From NCBI GenBank assembly GCA_018141845.1, contig CP073340.1, positions 413,001 through 477,000 of the forward strand: a DNA stretch of 64,000 nt, given 5' to 3'. Positions within the stretch are counted from its first letter, which is position 1. Every line of letters begins with the position of its first letter. A program made the position numbers and the translations under genes. The notes beneath the pieces were generated by a model, which had not been told where the DNA came from, made no database searches, and worked only from the letters and a program-made list of their open reading frames with translations. This document shows positions 1-8,890 of the stretch, in pieces. This DNA comes from Lachnospiraceae bacterium oral taxon 096 (lineage in GTDB: Bacteria > Bacillota > Clostridia > Lachnospirales > Lachnospiraceae).

Positions 1-1653
1 TTCTCTGTAATTTTCCTGAAACTTTTGTACTCCTTGATTTTCTCTCAATATCTTTGGCAACTGATCTGTTTCCACGACCAAGTTGGCATAATTTCCATCA
101 CTGTGAAATAGCTCTTCTTTGAGATGATCAAAAACGGCAAAGTACTTTGCAAATTTTTTCAACTCACTCTCTGGAATTCCGCCAAACATTGAAGCATAGA
201 TATCCCAGCTCTCGGCATCTTCTGAGGAATCCACATATCTTGGAATATTGAGATTGTAATCATTCTTTCTAATTTCTTCGATGCCAACTAGGCGAGAATA
301 TTTTTCAATATCTGCTCTTGCACGAACGGTATCAACAATTTTTCGGATGTCACAGGCACGGAGCTTATTGCTCTTTCCCTCCTTGATAAATCCTTTGGAC
401 GCATCAATAAAGAGAATAGCTCTAGAAGTCTTATTTTTCTTTAATACAATGACAATGGTCGGAATTCCTGTTCCAAAGAAAATATTTGCAGGCAATCCGA
501 TAATGGTGTCAATGTTATTTTTTTCAATTAAGTTGGTTCGAATCCGTCCTTCCTCTCCCCCTCTAAATAATACGCCATGGGGAAGAACAATAGTCATAAT
601 GCCCTCTGGTTCTAGGTGATAGAGATCATGCAGCAAAAAGGCATAATCTGCCTTGGCTTTTGGTGCATAGCCATACTCGCTGTATCTAGGATCTCCATCA
701 TGTTTGCTCGGATCCCAGCTCTGTGAATAGGGTGGATTGCTGACAACTGCAGAGACGGCCTTTCTCTGATAAGTGCCCACAGGGTCAACTTCATCAAAAA
801 TTGGCCAGTCATTATCCAATGTATCTCCATTTCTCACTGTGATGTTGTCCTTATTGATATCTCTCATAACCAAATTCATTCGAGTCAAATTATAGGTATT
901 GGTGTTTAATTCCTGTGCATAGTAGTGAATCGCATTTTTATCATTCTCATACTTTTGCCAAGCTTCACCAATATTTAATAACAAAGATCCTGAACCTGAA
1001 GTCGGATCATAGACATTGATCTCCTTGCATCCCTTTAAATGATCAGCTACAATTTCTGCCATTAGAGCTGACACTTCATGTGGTGTGTAAAATTCCCCTG
1101 CCTTTTTTCCTGCATTAGAAGCAAACTTTTCAATCAAATACTCATAGACATAACCCAGAACATCATAGCCCTGTTTTCCATCCGTTGGAATGTCCTTAAT
1201 CAAGTGAACGAGCTCCCTCACCGCTCTATTTTGTGCCTGTGTATTTTCTCCAAGCTTACTCAGTCCTGTTTCCAAAGTATTAAAGATTCCGCCAAATACC
1301 GCCCTTGCTTTCTCCCCTTCAATGCTATCAGAAAATTTACTAAGAGCTAAACGCACATCATCAACTCCAAAATCAAGCCCCTTGTCTAACCAAGTCTGAA
1401 AGAGATTTTCATAGGTAATCACATATCCTAAATCATCACAAATCTCACTGTGAATTTCCTCATTTTGTAGCTCTTCCATTGCTTCTTCCCTGTTCTGGCA
1501 ACCATTTTCTATAAGCCAGTTGATTTCCTTATCAGAGATAAACTTATAGAAGATAAATCCCAAGATATAATCCTTATACTCATACGCCTCAATCTTTGAG
1601 CGCATACGATTTGCCGATTCCCAAATTTTTGCTGCTAATTGCTGTTTATTCAT
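1..1653 (-). CDS. hsdM: Type I restriction-modification methyltransferase subunit (HsdM), cut by left edge
   Basis: This is the modification subunit of a type I restriction system, which transfers a methyl group from S-adenosylmethionine to adenine in the site chosen by HsdS. The first 551 residues are open with no stop, so the gene runs past the left edge. The N-terminal helical HsdM_N region (from MNKQQLAAKIWESAN) is followed by the cofactor motif DPTSGSGS near residue 215 and the catalytic NPPY at residues 306-309. The start at 1653 follows a short purine-rich stretch. The protein is already longer than the 500-530 residue HsdM forms, so it belongs to a long HsdM class with a C-terminal extension. 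hsdS and hsdR would lie outside the window. A DIP1984-family gene lies 51 bp upstream on the same strand and probably shares the transcript. Confidence 0.93.
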   Translation of the reverse strand, partial: MNKQQLAAKIWESANRMRSKIEAYEYKDYILGFIFYKFISDKEINWLIENGCQNREEAMEELQNEEIHSEICDDLGYVITYENLFQTWLDKGLDFGVDDVRLALSKFSDSIEGEKARAVFGGIFNTLETGLSKLGENTQAQNRAVRELVHLIKDIPTDGKQGYDVLGYVYEYLIEKFASNAGKKAGEFYTPHEVSALMAEIVADHLKGCKEINVYDPTSGSGSLLLNIGEAWQKYENDKNAIHYYAQELNTNTYNLTRMNLVMRDINKDNITVRNGDTLDNDWPIFDEVDPVGTYQRKAVSAVVSNPPYSQSWDPSKHDGDPRYSEYGYAPKAKADYAFLLHDLYHLEPEGIMTIVLPHGVLFRGGEEGRIRTNLIEKNNIDTIIGLPANIFFGTGIPTIVIVLKKNKTSRAILFIDASKGFIKEGKSNKLRACDIRKIVDTVRARADIEKYSRLVGIEEIRKNDYNLNIPRYVDSSEDAESWDIYASMFGGIPESELKKFAKYFAVFDHLKEELFHSDGNYANLVVETDQLPKILRENQGVQKFQENYRE

Positions 1654-1704
1654 CTTCCTTTCTCCCTCACTTACCTCTGTCTCTTATGCCATCTATCTAT
1701 GGAT

Positions 1705-2160
1705 TTATTCTTCCAATTCCACTGTCCAATTGCTTGCCTGTAGAGCATTGTCGAGCAGGCGAACTTCCTTTGCAATATCGTCTGCTTGCTTTTGAATCTT
1801 TGCCACATCCACTGTCGATAAAATCTTAATTTCTGTTCTCGTTGCACGATGTGTATTTTGACTTGCTTCTTCTATGATATTTCTTAGAACTCTTTGTTTG
1901 AGAATCAATGCATCTTTTCTGGCGATGCAAGCGGTCATTGTCTTTCCATCGACCAATGTCTTACTATTGGTGATATTGATTCTCTCCATCAAATACTCTA
2001 GTCTTCCAACACTATACTCTAATTCTTGCAATAATTCCTCAGGATTTTCGAGTGGCTTTTCCCCCTCTTGTACAAGACAATTGTTGCAAAGTCTTGAGTC
2101 CAGTTGCTCAATTTTTCTGTTCAGATCTGCTCTCTCCTGTAATGCCTCTGCTAATTTCAT
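1705..2160 (-). CDS. DIP1984 family (septicolysin-like) protein
   Basis: The 151-residue product matches the DIP1984 family, some members of which are annotated as septicolysin. It begins MKLAEALQERADLNRKIEQL and is almost entirely charged helix, with a CNNC pair near residues 25-28. No catalytic motif is visible and the biochemical role is not established. I chose the start at 2160 because AGGAGG lies seven bases upstream. A longer in-frame reading to 2190 would run into the ribosome site and the mobile-element end. The gene directly precedes hsdM, so a link to the restriction-modification locus is possible. The right end of an IS200/IS605-type element lies only about 15 bp upstream of the start codon, so the native promoter has been displaced. 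Confidence 0.8.
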   Translation of the reverse strand: MKLAEALQERADLNRKIEQLDSRLCNNCLVQEGEKPLENPEELLQELEYSVGRLEYLMERINITNSKTLVDGKTMTACIARKDALILKQRVLRNIIEEASQNTHRATRTEIKILSTVDVAKIQKQADDIAKEVRLLDNALQASNWTVELEE

Positions 2161-2173
2161 TTTCTTTTCCTCC

Positions 2174-2330
2174 TGTGAACTACCCATCACCTAAAGGTAA
2201 TGGGCTTCTAAGAGCCTAACAGCTCTATTTAAGAAGTTTGATATTTAAGTTTCCACCTAAGTAATTAGGCAATCCTTATTCTTATCGGCGTGTCCACTTC
2301 GCCTCTACTGTATAGGATATTCATATCCAC
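2174..2330 (-). ncRNA. Putative right-end (omega/reRNA) guide RNA of TnpB
   Basis: In IS200/IS605 elements the 3' part of the tnpB transcript and the right end form the guide scaffold, and flanking DNA supplies the guide. The region from the end of tnpB to the hairpin at 2183-2204 fits this position, and the bases just outside read straight into the ribosome site and start of the DIP1984 gene. The 5' limit is a guess. The call rests on position and the hairpin only. Confidence 0.4.
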
Positions 2331-3515
2331 AACACTACTTTTACGCATGATATTTAATGCTCCGTTAACATCTGCATTGATTGTTTTACCACTTGCCATT
2401 TTGTATAGACCACGATGTAATCTTCTGCCACTAAACGGATACTCTTTTGGATTATCGGCATTGTAAACAGGGAGATCGTCTCTATCCCAAAAAGATGATT
2501 TCGATGTATAGGATTCTTCCTGTTTTACAAAAACAATGTCATTTAGTTTGCAAAGATATTCCAATTTGTTACGCAACTGTCCATAAGGGATATTTACAAA
2601 ATTTTGATTGTTTTGCTTTCCAATATGACTGTTATGTTGAAAAGTCTCATTGTAACCAACAACAAGCGTACCTATATTATTGATGATACAATAATCTATC
2701 ACCCTACGAACAGTTTTATTCATATAGTCGTTCACCTTATTGTTGCGATTACAAGCAACTGCTTTTTGTCTATTTGTAGGCTTTCTACTAAAATGCTGTT
2801 TATCTTTTATCGATTGCAAACGGGCATTTTCTTTATTGAACCACTGATTGATCGATTTCAGTCTTTTCCCGTCAATAATGAACGATTGACCACTATTTGA
2901 TACGGCTGTGACGAGATTGTTGATACCTAGGTCAAGTGCAAGTGCGTTGTTTGTGTTTAGATTTCTTTGAATACATTCAGCTTCATATATATACTGGATT
3001 TCAAAGAACCTTGCATTCGCTTTCGGTATAATGCATATCTCTTTTATCGTCTTATCAAGAAGTATGGGTGGTATCGTAATTTCAACAGACTTATGCGTTT
3101 TCTTAAAACTATTGGAAAACGGAAGTGTCAGCTGATTACCCTTCAGTCTTACAAAACCAATGATCAGTGTTGTGTATCCATCTTTTGGAAGATAATGTGG
3201 CAGTTTACAATCCATAAAAGTATATTTTCCCTGCTTGACAAGTTTAAGCAGACCAAAAAATGACTGAAACGAACCATCAACCTCTTTCAGTATCTGCTGT
3301 GCCATATTGGAATTTAAGGCCTTATAATTAGGACTATTCTTTAAAAGAGTGTAATTCTTCTCATACTTGAGAAATTCACCTTCTGTAAAATAATGCTGAC
3401 GCACATTATAGATTGCCTCATTAGCAAGATTCTTAGCCGTATGACAAAGTTCCCTGATTGTGATGTAATCTTCCTTGGACAGATGTTTCACTTGTTGTTT
3501 TACAGTAAGATACAT
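2265..3515 (-). CDS. tnpB: TnpB RNA-guided nuclease, zinc-finger-less form
   Basis: The 416-residue protein belongs to the TnpB family of RuvC nucleases of IS200/IS605 elements. RuvC-I is seen as ALDLGINN and RuvC-III as NADVNGALNI near the C-terminus. At the usual RuvC-II position (IEDL in canonical TnpB) there is VVGYNETF, and the acidic pair comes later in KQEESYTSK. The CxxC pairs of the usual zinc finger are missing: the segment between EESYTSK and NADVNG has no cysteine. The start at 3515 has AGGAG within eight bases. A further in-frame ATG at 3533 lies before that ribosome site and is less likely. No tnpA is adjacent. Confidence 0.88.
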   Translation of the reverse strand: MYLTVKQQVKHLSKEDYITIRELCHTAKNLANEAIYNVRQHYFTEGEFLKYEKNYTLLKNSPNYKALNSNMAQQILKEVDGSFQSFFGLLKLVKQGKYTFMDCKLPHYLPKDGYTTLIIGFVRLKGNQLTLPFSNSFKKTHKSVEITIPPILLDKTIKEICIIPKANARFFEIQYIYEAECIQRNLNTNNALALDLGINNLVTAVSNSGQSFIIDGKRLKSINQWFNKENARLQSIKDKQHFSRKPTNRQKAVACNRNNKVNDYMNKTVRRVIDYCIINNIGTLVVGYNETFQHNSHIGKQNNQNFVNIPYGQLRNKLEYLCKLNDIVFVKQEESYTSKSSFWDRDDLPVYNADNPKEYPFSGRRLHRGLYKMASGKTINADVNGALNIMRKSSVVDMNILYSRGEVDTPIRIRIA

Positions 3516-3670
3516 ACGATTTTCTCCTTTCATAGACTCGGAAATAGGATTTCCTATATATGTATTATAGCATACATTTTAAATGATAGTATTTAAGTAA
3601 AATATATATGTTGTAAACCTAACGCCATTCATCCCACGGTCTAAAGACCATGGGTTTTCTGGCTGTTATA

Positions 3671-4390
3671 TTATAAAAAATTTTCCCACAGTCCACCACT
3701 TGGTTTTTTAAAAAACTCCACATATTGGTCGCCCTTTTTACTCGGCAAATAAAATCCCAAATACACCGATGCCAATGCAATATTTCTTGCATAGATTTTA
3801 CTGTTTGTATTATATTTTCGATCGCCAACAAGGGGATGACCTTCCCCTGCCATTTGCACTCGAATTTGGTGGTGGCGACCTGTATGTAAGGTGATTTCTA
3901 CCAGACTGACGATTTCGCCATCCATCTCCTTTGTCTTTAACACTTGATACTCAAGCTCTGCCTTTTTTGCTCCCTTTTCATCTGGACTTGCAATCCTTGA
4001 AAGATTTAACTTTTCATCTTTGACCAAGTAGTCCACCATTTTCCTTGATTTTGAAAAGTTATCCACAGAAAAATCAAATTGTCCACAGACCAGTGCATAA
4101 TACTTTTTTTGAATCTTTCTTTCACTGACTTGTTGGCTTAAATTGGCGGCGGCTTCCTTGGTCTTTGCAAACACCATAATGCCACCGACTGGAGTGTCAA
4201 GTCGATGGACAACACCGACATAGGTTTTTTCCTTTTTTGTCACAAGATAATTCTTTATTAAGCTTACCATATCTTGTGCCAGTGTGCCAGAGGACTGTGC
4301 AGCAACTCCAACCGGTTTTACGACAACAAGAACTTGACCGTCCTCATAGAGCACTTCCACATTTTCTATTTTTCTTTCCATTTGGCCCAT
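3671..4390 (-). CDS. RluA-family RNA pseudouridine synthase
   Basis: The enzyme isomerises uridine to pseudouridine in structured RNA. The 239-residue protein has the RluA-family signature HRLDTPVGG at residues 62-70, whose aspartate (D65) is the catalytic nucleophile, and [20 protein letters not shown] further on. It has no N-terminal S4 domain and is shorter than RluC or RluD, so the RNA target cannot be named. It overlaps the end of the GIY-YIG gene by 25 bp. ATG codons at 4390 and 4381 are both possible starts. The stop lies about 10 bp from the left end of the neighbouring IS element. Confidence 0.85.
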   Translation of the reverse strand: MGQMERKIENVEVLYEDGQVLVVVKPVGVAAQSSGTLAQDMVSLIKNYLVTKKEKTYVGVVHRLDTPVGGIMVFAKTKEAAANLSQQVSERKIQKKYYALVCGQFDFSVDNFSKSRKMVDYLVKDEKLNLSRIASPDEKGAKKAELEYQVLKTKEMDGEIVSLVEITLHTGRHHQIRVQMAGEGHPLVGDRKYNTNSKIYARNIALASVYLGFYLPSKKGDQYVEFFKKPSGGLWENFL

Positions 4391-4716
4391 ATTAACTTCT
4401 CTTTCTCTTTTCTTGTATATTGTTTGATGGCATATTCTCTTTTCATGGCATCCTGCTTTGACGCTAACTCCTCCACATAGACAAGTCGAACTGGTCGGCG
4501 AATTTTTGTGTACTTTGCCCCTTTTCCTGCATTATGGGTATCTAGACGCTTTCTTACATTGGTTGTCCAACCTGTGTAGAGGGTGTTGTCACTGCAACAG
4601 ACCATATAGACATAATAGCCATTGTCCTCAGGTACAGAAAATGCCTGAAGCACAGGAAATATTTCTGCATTTGCTTTTGCATTTATCTCTGCACTCAGGC
4701 ACTGTAATTTACTCAT
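4366..4716 (-). CDS. GIY-YIG domain protein (UPF0213/YhbQ-like)
   Basis: The product has a single GIY-YIG nuclease-fold domain: YYVYMVCC and LYTGWT correspond to the GIY and YIG strands, followed by the arginine in RKRLDTHN and the glutamate region [20 protein letters not shown]. Members of this small-domain family have been linked to DNA repair, but their substrate is uncertain. I chose the ATG at 4716 because it overlaps the cysE stop codon in ATGAGTAA, a common translational coupling arrangement. Upstream in-frame ATGs lie inside cysE. About 30 residues precede the domain, which is longer than usual. Confidence 0.8.
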   Translation of the reverse strand: MSKLQCLSAEINAKANAEIFPVLQAFSVPEDNGYYVYMVCCSDNTLYTGWTTNVRKRLDTHNAGKGAKYTKIRRPVRLVYVEELASKQDAMKREYAIKQYTRKEKEKLIWAKWKEK

Positions 4717-5368
4717 TTGACTCATTCTTCTCTTTTTTTTGTTGAGCATTTGGAGCATTCTTTTCTAGTTCCTCCACTCTCTTTGCTAAGAGGTCAATCT
4801 CTAGCTGCATCTGTGTAAAATCAATATTGATTTCCTTTGGCACAGCAACACCGGCCACTCGCACAGGTCTGGCCGGAATGCCCGCTGCGGTCACATCACT
4901 TTCAATTCCCTTTAAAAGGACAGCATTGGAAGCAATCTTACAATTGTCACCAACTTCAAATGCACCCAAAATCTTGGCTCCACAACCAACGGTCACATTC
5001 TTTCCAAGGGTTGGATGACGCTTTCCCTTATTTGTTCCCACACCGCCAAGGGTAACACCTTGATAAATCGTGCAATTGTCTCCGACAACTGCTGTTTCTC
5101 CAATGACAACCCCAGCACCATGATCAATCAAAATGCCATGGCCAAGTTGTGCCCCCGGATGAATTTCGATAAGTGTCCATTTTCTTGCAATTTGTGAGAT
5201 CAATCTTGCAATAAAATATCTTTTCTTTTTGTAGAAAAAATGGGCAAAGCGATGAAATATCAATGCATGCACGCCCTGATAGAGAAGCAACACTTCGAGA
5301 GAATTTCTTGCCGCTGGGTCTCTCTCCTTTACAGCCTGTACATCTAACCAAATATCATGAAAAATCAT
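4709..5368 (-). CDS. cysE: Serine O-acetyltransferase
   Basis: CysE makes O-acetylserine from serine and acetyl-CoA, the first step of cysteine synthesis. The 219-residue protein has the N-terminal helical domain ([20 protein letters not shown]) and a left-handed beta-helix of hexapeptide repeats. The two catalytic histidines are recognisable in [10 protein letters not shown] and in GKRHPTLG. It is shorter than the E. coli enzyme but usual for Firmicutes, with a charged tail after the beta-helix. It is followed by the GIY-YIG gene with an 8-bp overlap and preceded by a HAD phosphatase gene after an 8-bp gap, so the three are likely one transcript. No cysK is nearby. Confidence 0.93.
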   Translation of the reverse strand: MIFHDIWLDVQAVKERDPAARNSLEVLLLYQGVHALIFHRFAHFFYKKKRYFIARLISQIARKWTLIEIHPGAQLGHGILIDHGAGVVIGETAVVGDNCTIYQGVTLGGVGTNKGKRHPTLGKNVTVGCGAKILGAFEVGDNCKIASNAVLLKGIESDVTAAGIPARPVRVAGVAVPKEINIDFTQMQLEIDLLAKRVEELEKNAPNAQQKKEKNESNE

Positions 5369-5376
5369 TTTTCACC

Positions 5377-6180
5377 TCACACAATTTCTAGCATTTTTAT
5401 TGCATAATCAATGCCATCATCTGAGGCATTTTTTGTCACAAATGTGGCATGTGGCTCAAGAATTGGGTCATGCTCCCCCATTAAAATGCGATTTTTTGCC
5501 ACACTGGTAAACATCGAAAGATCATTGCCACTATCTCCAAAGACATAGGCATTTTCTGGTGCAATCTGATAACGCTCAAGCATCATATCAATGGCACTTC
5601 CCTTGGATACATTCTCAGGAACACATTCATACATTCCCTGACCACGATCAATAATGGTAAAATCAGAAATTGTTTGAAAAAATCCCTGTTTATCCTCCAT
5701 TGGATTTTTTGGATCTGTCCATATCACAAACTTATCAAAGTCAAAGTCTTCTCTCGCATAGGCATTATCAAAGGTCGGCCACATTGTCTGAAAAGCTTCA
5801 AATGCGTTCTCTAAAACTTGACCATGGCGAAATGGTCTTGCTGGAAAATAAATTCCTTGCTGTGCCTCCAAAATTGCCTCTATGCGATATTTTTCCATAT
5901 TTTTTTTAATTTCGATTCCACGCTCTCTAGGAATGCGCTGTTGCCAAATGGTTTGATTATCAAGAATAACTTGTGTCCCACAACCGCAGAGCACACCATC
6001 GACACTGATCTTTTCTAAGACAGGCTTGACCATACATTCCACACGACCAGTATTAATAAAGACCAGATGACCTGCCCTGCGCACCGCTTCAACTGCTCGG
6101 TGTGCTGAGGCAGGTATCTCGCCTGTCTTTTCATCTGTCAGTGTCCCATCAATATCGAAAAAAAGTATTTTCTGAGACAT
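5377..6180 (-). CDS. Cof-type HAD-superfamily phosphatase
   Basis: This 267-residue protein is a haloacid dehalogenase-type phosphatase of the Cof group, usually acting on small phosphorylated metabolites such as sugar phosphates or flavin precursors. Motif I is FFDIDGTLTD at residues 6-15, motif II is the threonine in INTGR, and motif IV is GDSGNDLSMF near residue 215. A cap domain lies between motifs II and III. The substrate cannot be told from sequence. It sits between the lipoprotein gene at 6195 and cysE, on the same strand with short gaps. Confidence 0.87.
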   Translation of the reverse strand: MSQKILFFDIDGTLTDEKTGEIPASAHRAVEAVRRAGHLVFINTGRVECMVKPVLEKISVDGVLCGCGTQVILDNQTIWQQRIPRERGIEIKKNMEKYRIEAILEAQQGIYFPARPFRHGQVLENAFEAFQTMWPTFDNAYAREDFDFDKFVIWTDPKNPMEDKQGFFQTISDFTIIDRGQGMYECVPENVSKGSAIDMMLERYQIAPENAYVFGDSGNDLSMFTSVAKNRILMGEHDPILEPHATFVTKNASDDGIDYAIKMLEIV

Positions 6181-6194
6181 AGCGATTCCTTTTC

Positions 6195-7454
6195 TTATCG
6201 TGCTGCTGTAGTTGCTTGTGTTTCTCCTGCTGCTGTTGTTGCTGTAGTCTCTCCTGCCGCAGTTGTAGCGGTTGTTTCACCTGCTGCTGTAGTTGCTGCT
6301 GACTCACCTGCTGCTGCACTTGTCTCTGCTGGCTTTGTAGTTACATTGGCATTGTCAATAACCACTCTAGCTACCTTGTAGTACTTTAAGTTTGTTTGTA
6401 CCTGTGGTGTTTCGATGTTTTGCTGACCATAGGTCTTAATCAAATCTTCCTTTGAGCTACCAAAAGCCTGCTTGTAATCGTCATCTGTAATCTCTAACTT
6501 CTCCTGATCAAAGATTGTATTGACTACGATCTGCTGCTTTACTGAAGTTTCTGCCGCAGTCTTCATATCCTTCTCCAACTGCTCAACGGTTGTACCTGAC
6601 TGCTTTGCATAGTTTTCAAGATTTGTCTGCATATATTGATAAATCTGCATCTTGTAGTTATTTAACTGTGACTTATACTCATAGTCAATGGCCGCCTGCT
6701 CTGGCTTAATATCTGCTGCTTCAACAATCTTTGGAAGGGCCTGTTGCCAGATGGCCTGATCTCTGTTTTGCTTTTCCAATGTTGCCTTAATGTTTTGCTT
6801 ATAAGCATCAACTGTTGTCTGTGCACCATTGGTCTGCTTTGTTACCCACTCATCGGTAAGCTCTGGCTTTTTCTCATTGTAGATGCCATTGACTGTCACT
6901 GTAAATACAGCCTGCTTTCCTGCAAGATCCTTTGCCTGATAGTCCTTAGGGAAGGTCACAGTGACATCCTTTGTCTCGCCCTTCTTTGCACCGATCAATC
7001 CGTCTTCAAAACCTGGGATAAATGTTCCGCTACCGAGCTTTAAGTCATATCCCTTTGCACTTCCACCATCAAATTCCTTGCCATCAATCTTGCCGACATA
7101 GTCAATATTTACGGTGTCATCCTTTTGTGCTGCACGATCAGTAATCTCAATCTTTTCTGTAGCTGCACTGAGTGCTGCATCTACCTGCTGCTGTACAACT
7201 TCATCGGATACTGTAGGATCTGTGATGGTAACTGCAATGCCCTTATAAGACTCAGGCTTTACAGTTGCTGTACCATAGTTGTCTGGCTGTGACAAAGACT
7301 CCGTCTCTGGTGGTGTTGTCACTGTCTCAATACTAGCCTTTGGTGATGAAGATGATGAATCCTTCTTGGCATCACCGCCCTTTGAACATCCTGTCATCGC
7401 TGCCACAGATAATGCTGCACATACCGCAACGATTGCTAATTTTTTCTTTCTCAT
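6195..7454 (-). CDS. Trigger-factor-like peptidyl-prolyl isomerase lipoprotein
   Basis: The 419-residue protein begins with a signal peptide and lipobox (VAAMTGCSKGG, lipid-modified cysteine near 23), so it should be anchored outside the membrane. Residues about 110-195 form an FKBP-type isomerase domain (DTVNIDYVGKIDGKEFDGG and SGTFIPGFEDGLIGAKKGE). Residues about 200-365 resemble the helical trigger-factor C-terminal chaperone domain. The ribosome-binding N domain of true trigger factor is missing, so this is a secreted fold helper rather than Tig. The C-terminus carries a low-complexity Ala/Thr/Gly/Glu tail of repeated nine-residue units (GETTATTAA), encoded by tandem 27-bp repeats at about 6200-6320. 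The gap to the preceding aminopeptidase gene is 19 bp. Confidence 0.87.
   Translation of the reverse strand: MRKKKLAIVAVCAALSVAAMTGCSKGGDAKKDSSSSSPKASIETVTTPPETESLSQPDNYGTATVKPESYKGIAVTITDPTVSDEVVQQQVDAALSAATEKIEITDRAAQKDDTVNIDYVGKIDGKEFDGGSAKGYDLKLGSGTFIPGFEDGLIGAKKGETKDVTVTFPKDYQAKDLAGKQAVFTVTVNGIYNEKKPELTDEWVTKQTNGAQTTVDAYKQNIKATLEKQNRDQAIWQQALPKIVEAADIKPEQAAIDYEYKSQLNNYKMQIYQYMQTNLENYAKQSGTTVEQLEKDMKTAAETSVKQQIVVNTIFDQEKLEITDDDYKQAFGSSKEDLIKTYGQQNIETPQVQTNLKYYKVARVVIDNANVTTKPAETSAAAGESAATTAAGETTATTAAGETTATTAAGETQATTAAR
6198..6320 (-). repeat. Tandem 27-bp coding repeats (GETTATTAA units)
   Basis: At least three near-identical 27-bp units encode the Ala/Thr-rich tail of the trigger-factor-like lipoprotein. 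Each unit gives nine residues, so gain or loss keeps the frame. The tail may be a flexible wall-spanning linker or may simply vary in length. Confidence 0.75.
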
Positions 7455-7473
7455 TATTCTCTCCTATACGCAT

Positions 7474-8877
7474 TTATTCTTCATAAAAAGCCTTAAAAGC
7501 TAAATATGTATTATATAAGTCGAGCTTACTTGAAAGCTCAAATGGTGAGTGCATGGAAATAATTGGAACGCCAAGATCCACCACATCAATATTCATTTCA
7601 GCCACAAATTTCGCAATAGTTCCGCCGCCACCGACATCTACTGCGCCAAGCTCTCCGATTTGCCAGTATACACCCGCTTTATCCATAATGTCTATGACTT
7701 TTGCCATAAATTCTGCACTGGCATCGGAAGATCCTCCCTTTCCCCTTGCACCTGTGTACTTTGTGAGCACACAGCCGTGGTTAAAGTAGCAGGAATTATT
7801 TTCCTCATAGACATCTGAAAATGTTGGGTCATATGCCGCATTGACATCTGCAGATAAACAGGCCGAATGGGCACAAACTTCCTTGACATCTGCTCCCTTA
7901 TTTTGAGCTAAATAACAAAGATAGTCATAGACATAGCCAGAATCCAGTCCTGTATTTCCCATTGATCCAATCTCTTCTTTGTCAGTCAAAATTGTTACGG
8001 ATGTGTAGAGTGGATTTTTACATTCAATCTCTGCCATCAATGCTGTGTATGCACAAATCTTATCGTCTTGACCATAGCCCCCAATCATTGAGCGGTCAAG
8101 TCCCACATCTCTTGCCTTTGTTGCTGGCACAACTTCAAGCTCTGCACGAGCAAAATCTCTCTCGGTAACGCCATACTTTTCGTGCAAAATCGAAAGAACT
8201 TGTAATTTAAATGGCTCCTTAACTTCCTTGTCTTCAAATGGCAGGGAACCCAAAATAATATTCAATTCCTCTCCACGAATGCCATCGGCCAGTGTTCTCT
8301 GATTTTGCTTTGCAGAAAGATGTGGCAACAAGTCACTAATATACAAGACAGGATCATTCTCGTCCTCTCCAATATTTACATGCACAACCTCTCCACTTTT
8401 CTTTATCATCACGCCATGCATGGCCAGTGGAATGGTCACCCACTGATACTTTCGAATTCCACCATAGTAGTGAGTCTTAAAGTAAGCCAATTCCTTACGC
8501 TCATAGAGTGGGTTTGGCTTTAGATCAAGTCTCGGAGAATCAATGTGGGCACCATTGATGCGAACTCCCTCACAGATATCCTTTTTTCCCCAAGTGGTCG
8601 CAATAATGGACTTACCTCGATTGACACTATAGACCTTGTCCCCTTGCTTATACTCCTTCTTTGGATCAAACACCGTGTATCCCGCCTTTTCAAGGGCTGC
8701 TACCGCAAAGCAAACACATTCCCTTTCAATCTTTGCCTCGTCCAAAAACTTTTTATATCCCTGTGCAAAGGTATCGGCAAGCTCCTTTTGTTCTGGTGCC
8801 TCCTTTGCAATGTGAGGATATTGCCAGGTCAATTCCTCTTCTATCTTTTGACCAGCACTCAATGTATCTTTACTCAT
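7474..8877 (-). CDS. M18 family aminopeptidase
   Basis: This is a dinuclear zinc aminopeptidase of family M18, which removes N-terminal residues, often acidic ones, from peptides in the cytoplasm. The 467-residue length fits the bacterial family. Metal ligands are recognisable in NGAHIDSPRLDL (near residue 110), DKEEIGSMGNTG (near 300) and the C-terminal ISMHSPFELSS. The GKGGSSDAS segment also fits. The start at 8877 lies 13 bp after the S1-domain gene, so the two are likely cotranscribed. Nothing is missing. Confidence 0.92.
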   Translation of the reverse strand: MSKDTLSAGQKIEEELTWQYPHIAKEAPEQKELADTFAQGYKKFLDEAKIERECVCFAVAALEKAGYTVFDPKKEYKQGDKVYSVNRGKSIIATTWGKKDICEGVRINGAHIDSPRLDLKPNPLYERKELAYFKTHYYGGIRKYQWVTIPLAMHGVMIKKSGEVVHVNIGEDENDPVLYISDLLPHLSAKQNQRTLADGIRGEELNIILGSLPFEDKEVKEPFKLQVLSILHEKYGVTERDFARAELEVVPATKARDVGLDRSMIGGYGQDDKICAYTALMAEIECKNPLYTSVTILTDKEEIGSMGNTGLDSGYVYDYLCYLAQNKGADVKEVCAHSACLSADVNAAYDPTFSDVYEENNSCYFNHGCVLTKYTGARGKGGSSDASAEFMAKVIDIMDKAGVYWQIGELGAVDVGGGGTIAKFVAEMNIDVVDLGVPIISMHSPFELSSKLDLYNTYLAFKAFYEE

Positions 8878-8890
8878 AGGCTATCACCCC

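Larger units (their letters stand above)
2174..3660 (-). mobile_element. tnpB-only IS200/IS605-type element
   Basis: The element holds one gene, tnpB, between two subterminal hairpins of the same design: a right-end hairpin at 2183-2204 (CCCATCACCT and AGGTAATGGG around AA) and a left-end hairpin at 3633-3654 (CCCACGGTCT and AGACCATGGG). A second element in this window has the same hairpin layout, which supports these limits to within a few bases. There is no tnpA, so movement would need a transposase in trans. The element sits between the rluA-like gene, which ends at 3671, and the DIP1984-hsdM genes. Confidence 0.8.

Noticed and set aside
281..1350. Several plus-strand reading frames of 60-112 codons
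   Set aside because: They lie opposite the hsdM coding sequence, which has clear methyltransferase motifs; they are antisense shadows.
6198..6320. Short regular repeats that could suggest a CRISPR array
   Set aside because: The units are contiguous, coding and in frame with no spacers; they encode an Ala/Thr-rich tail. No CRISPR array was seen anywhere in the window.
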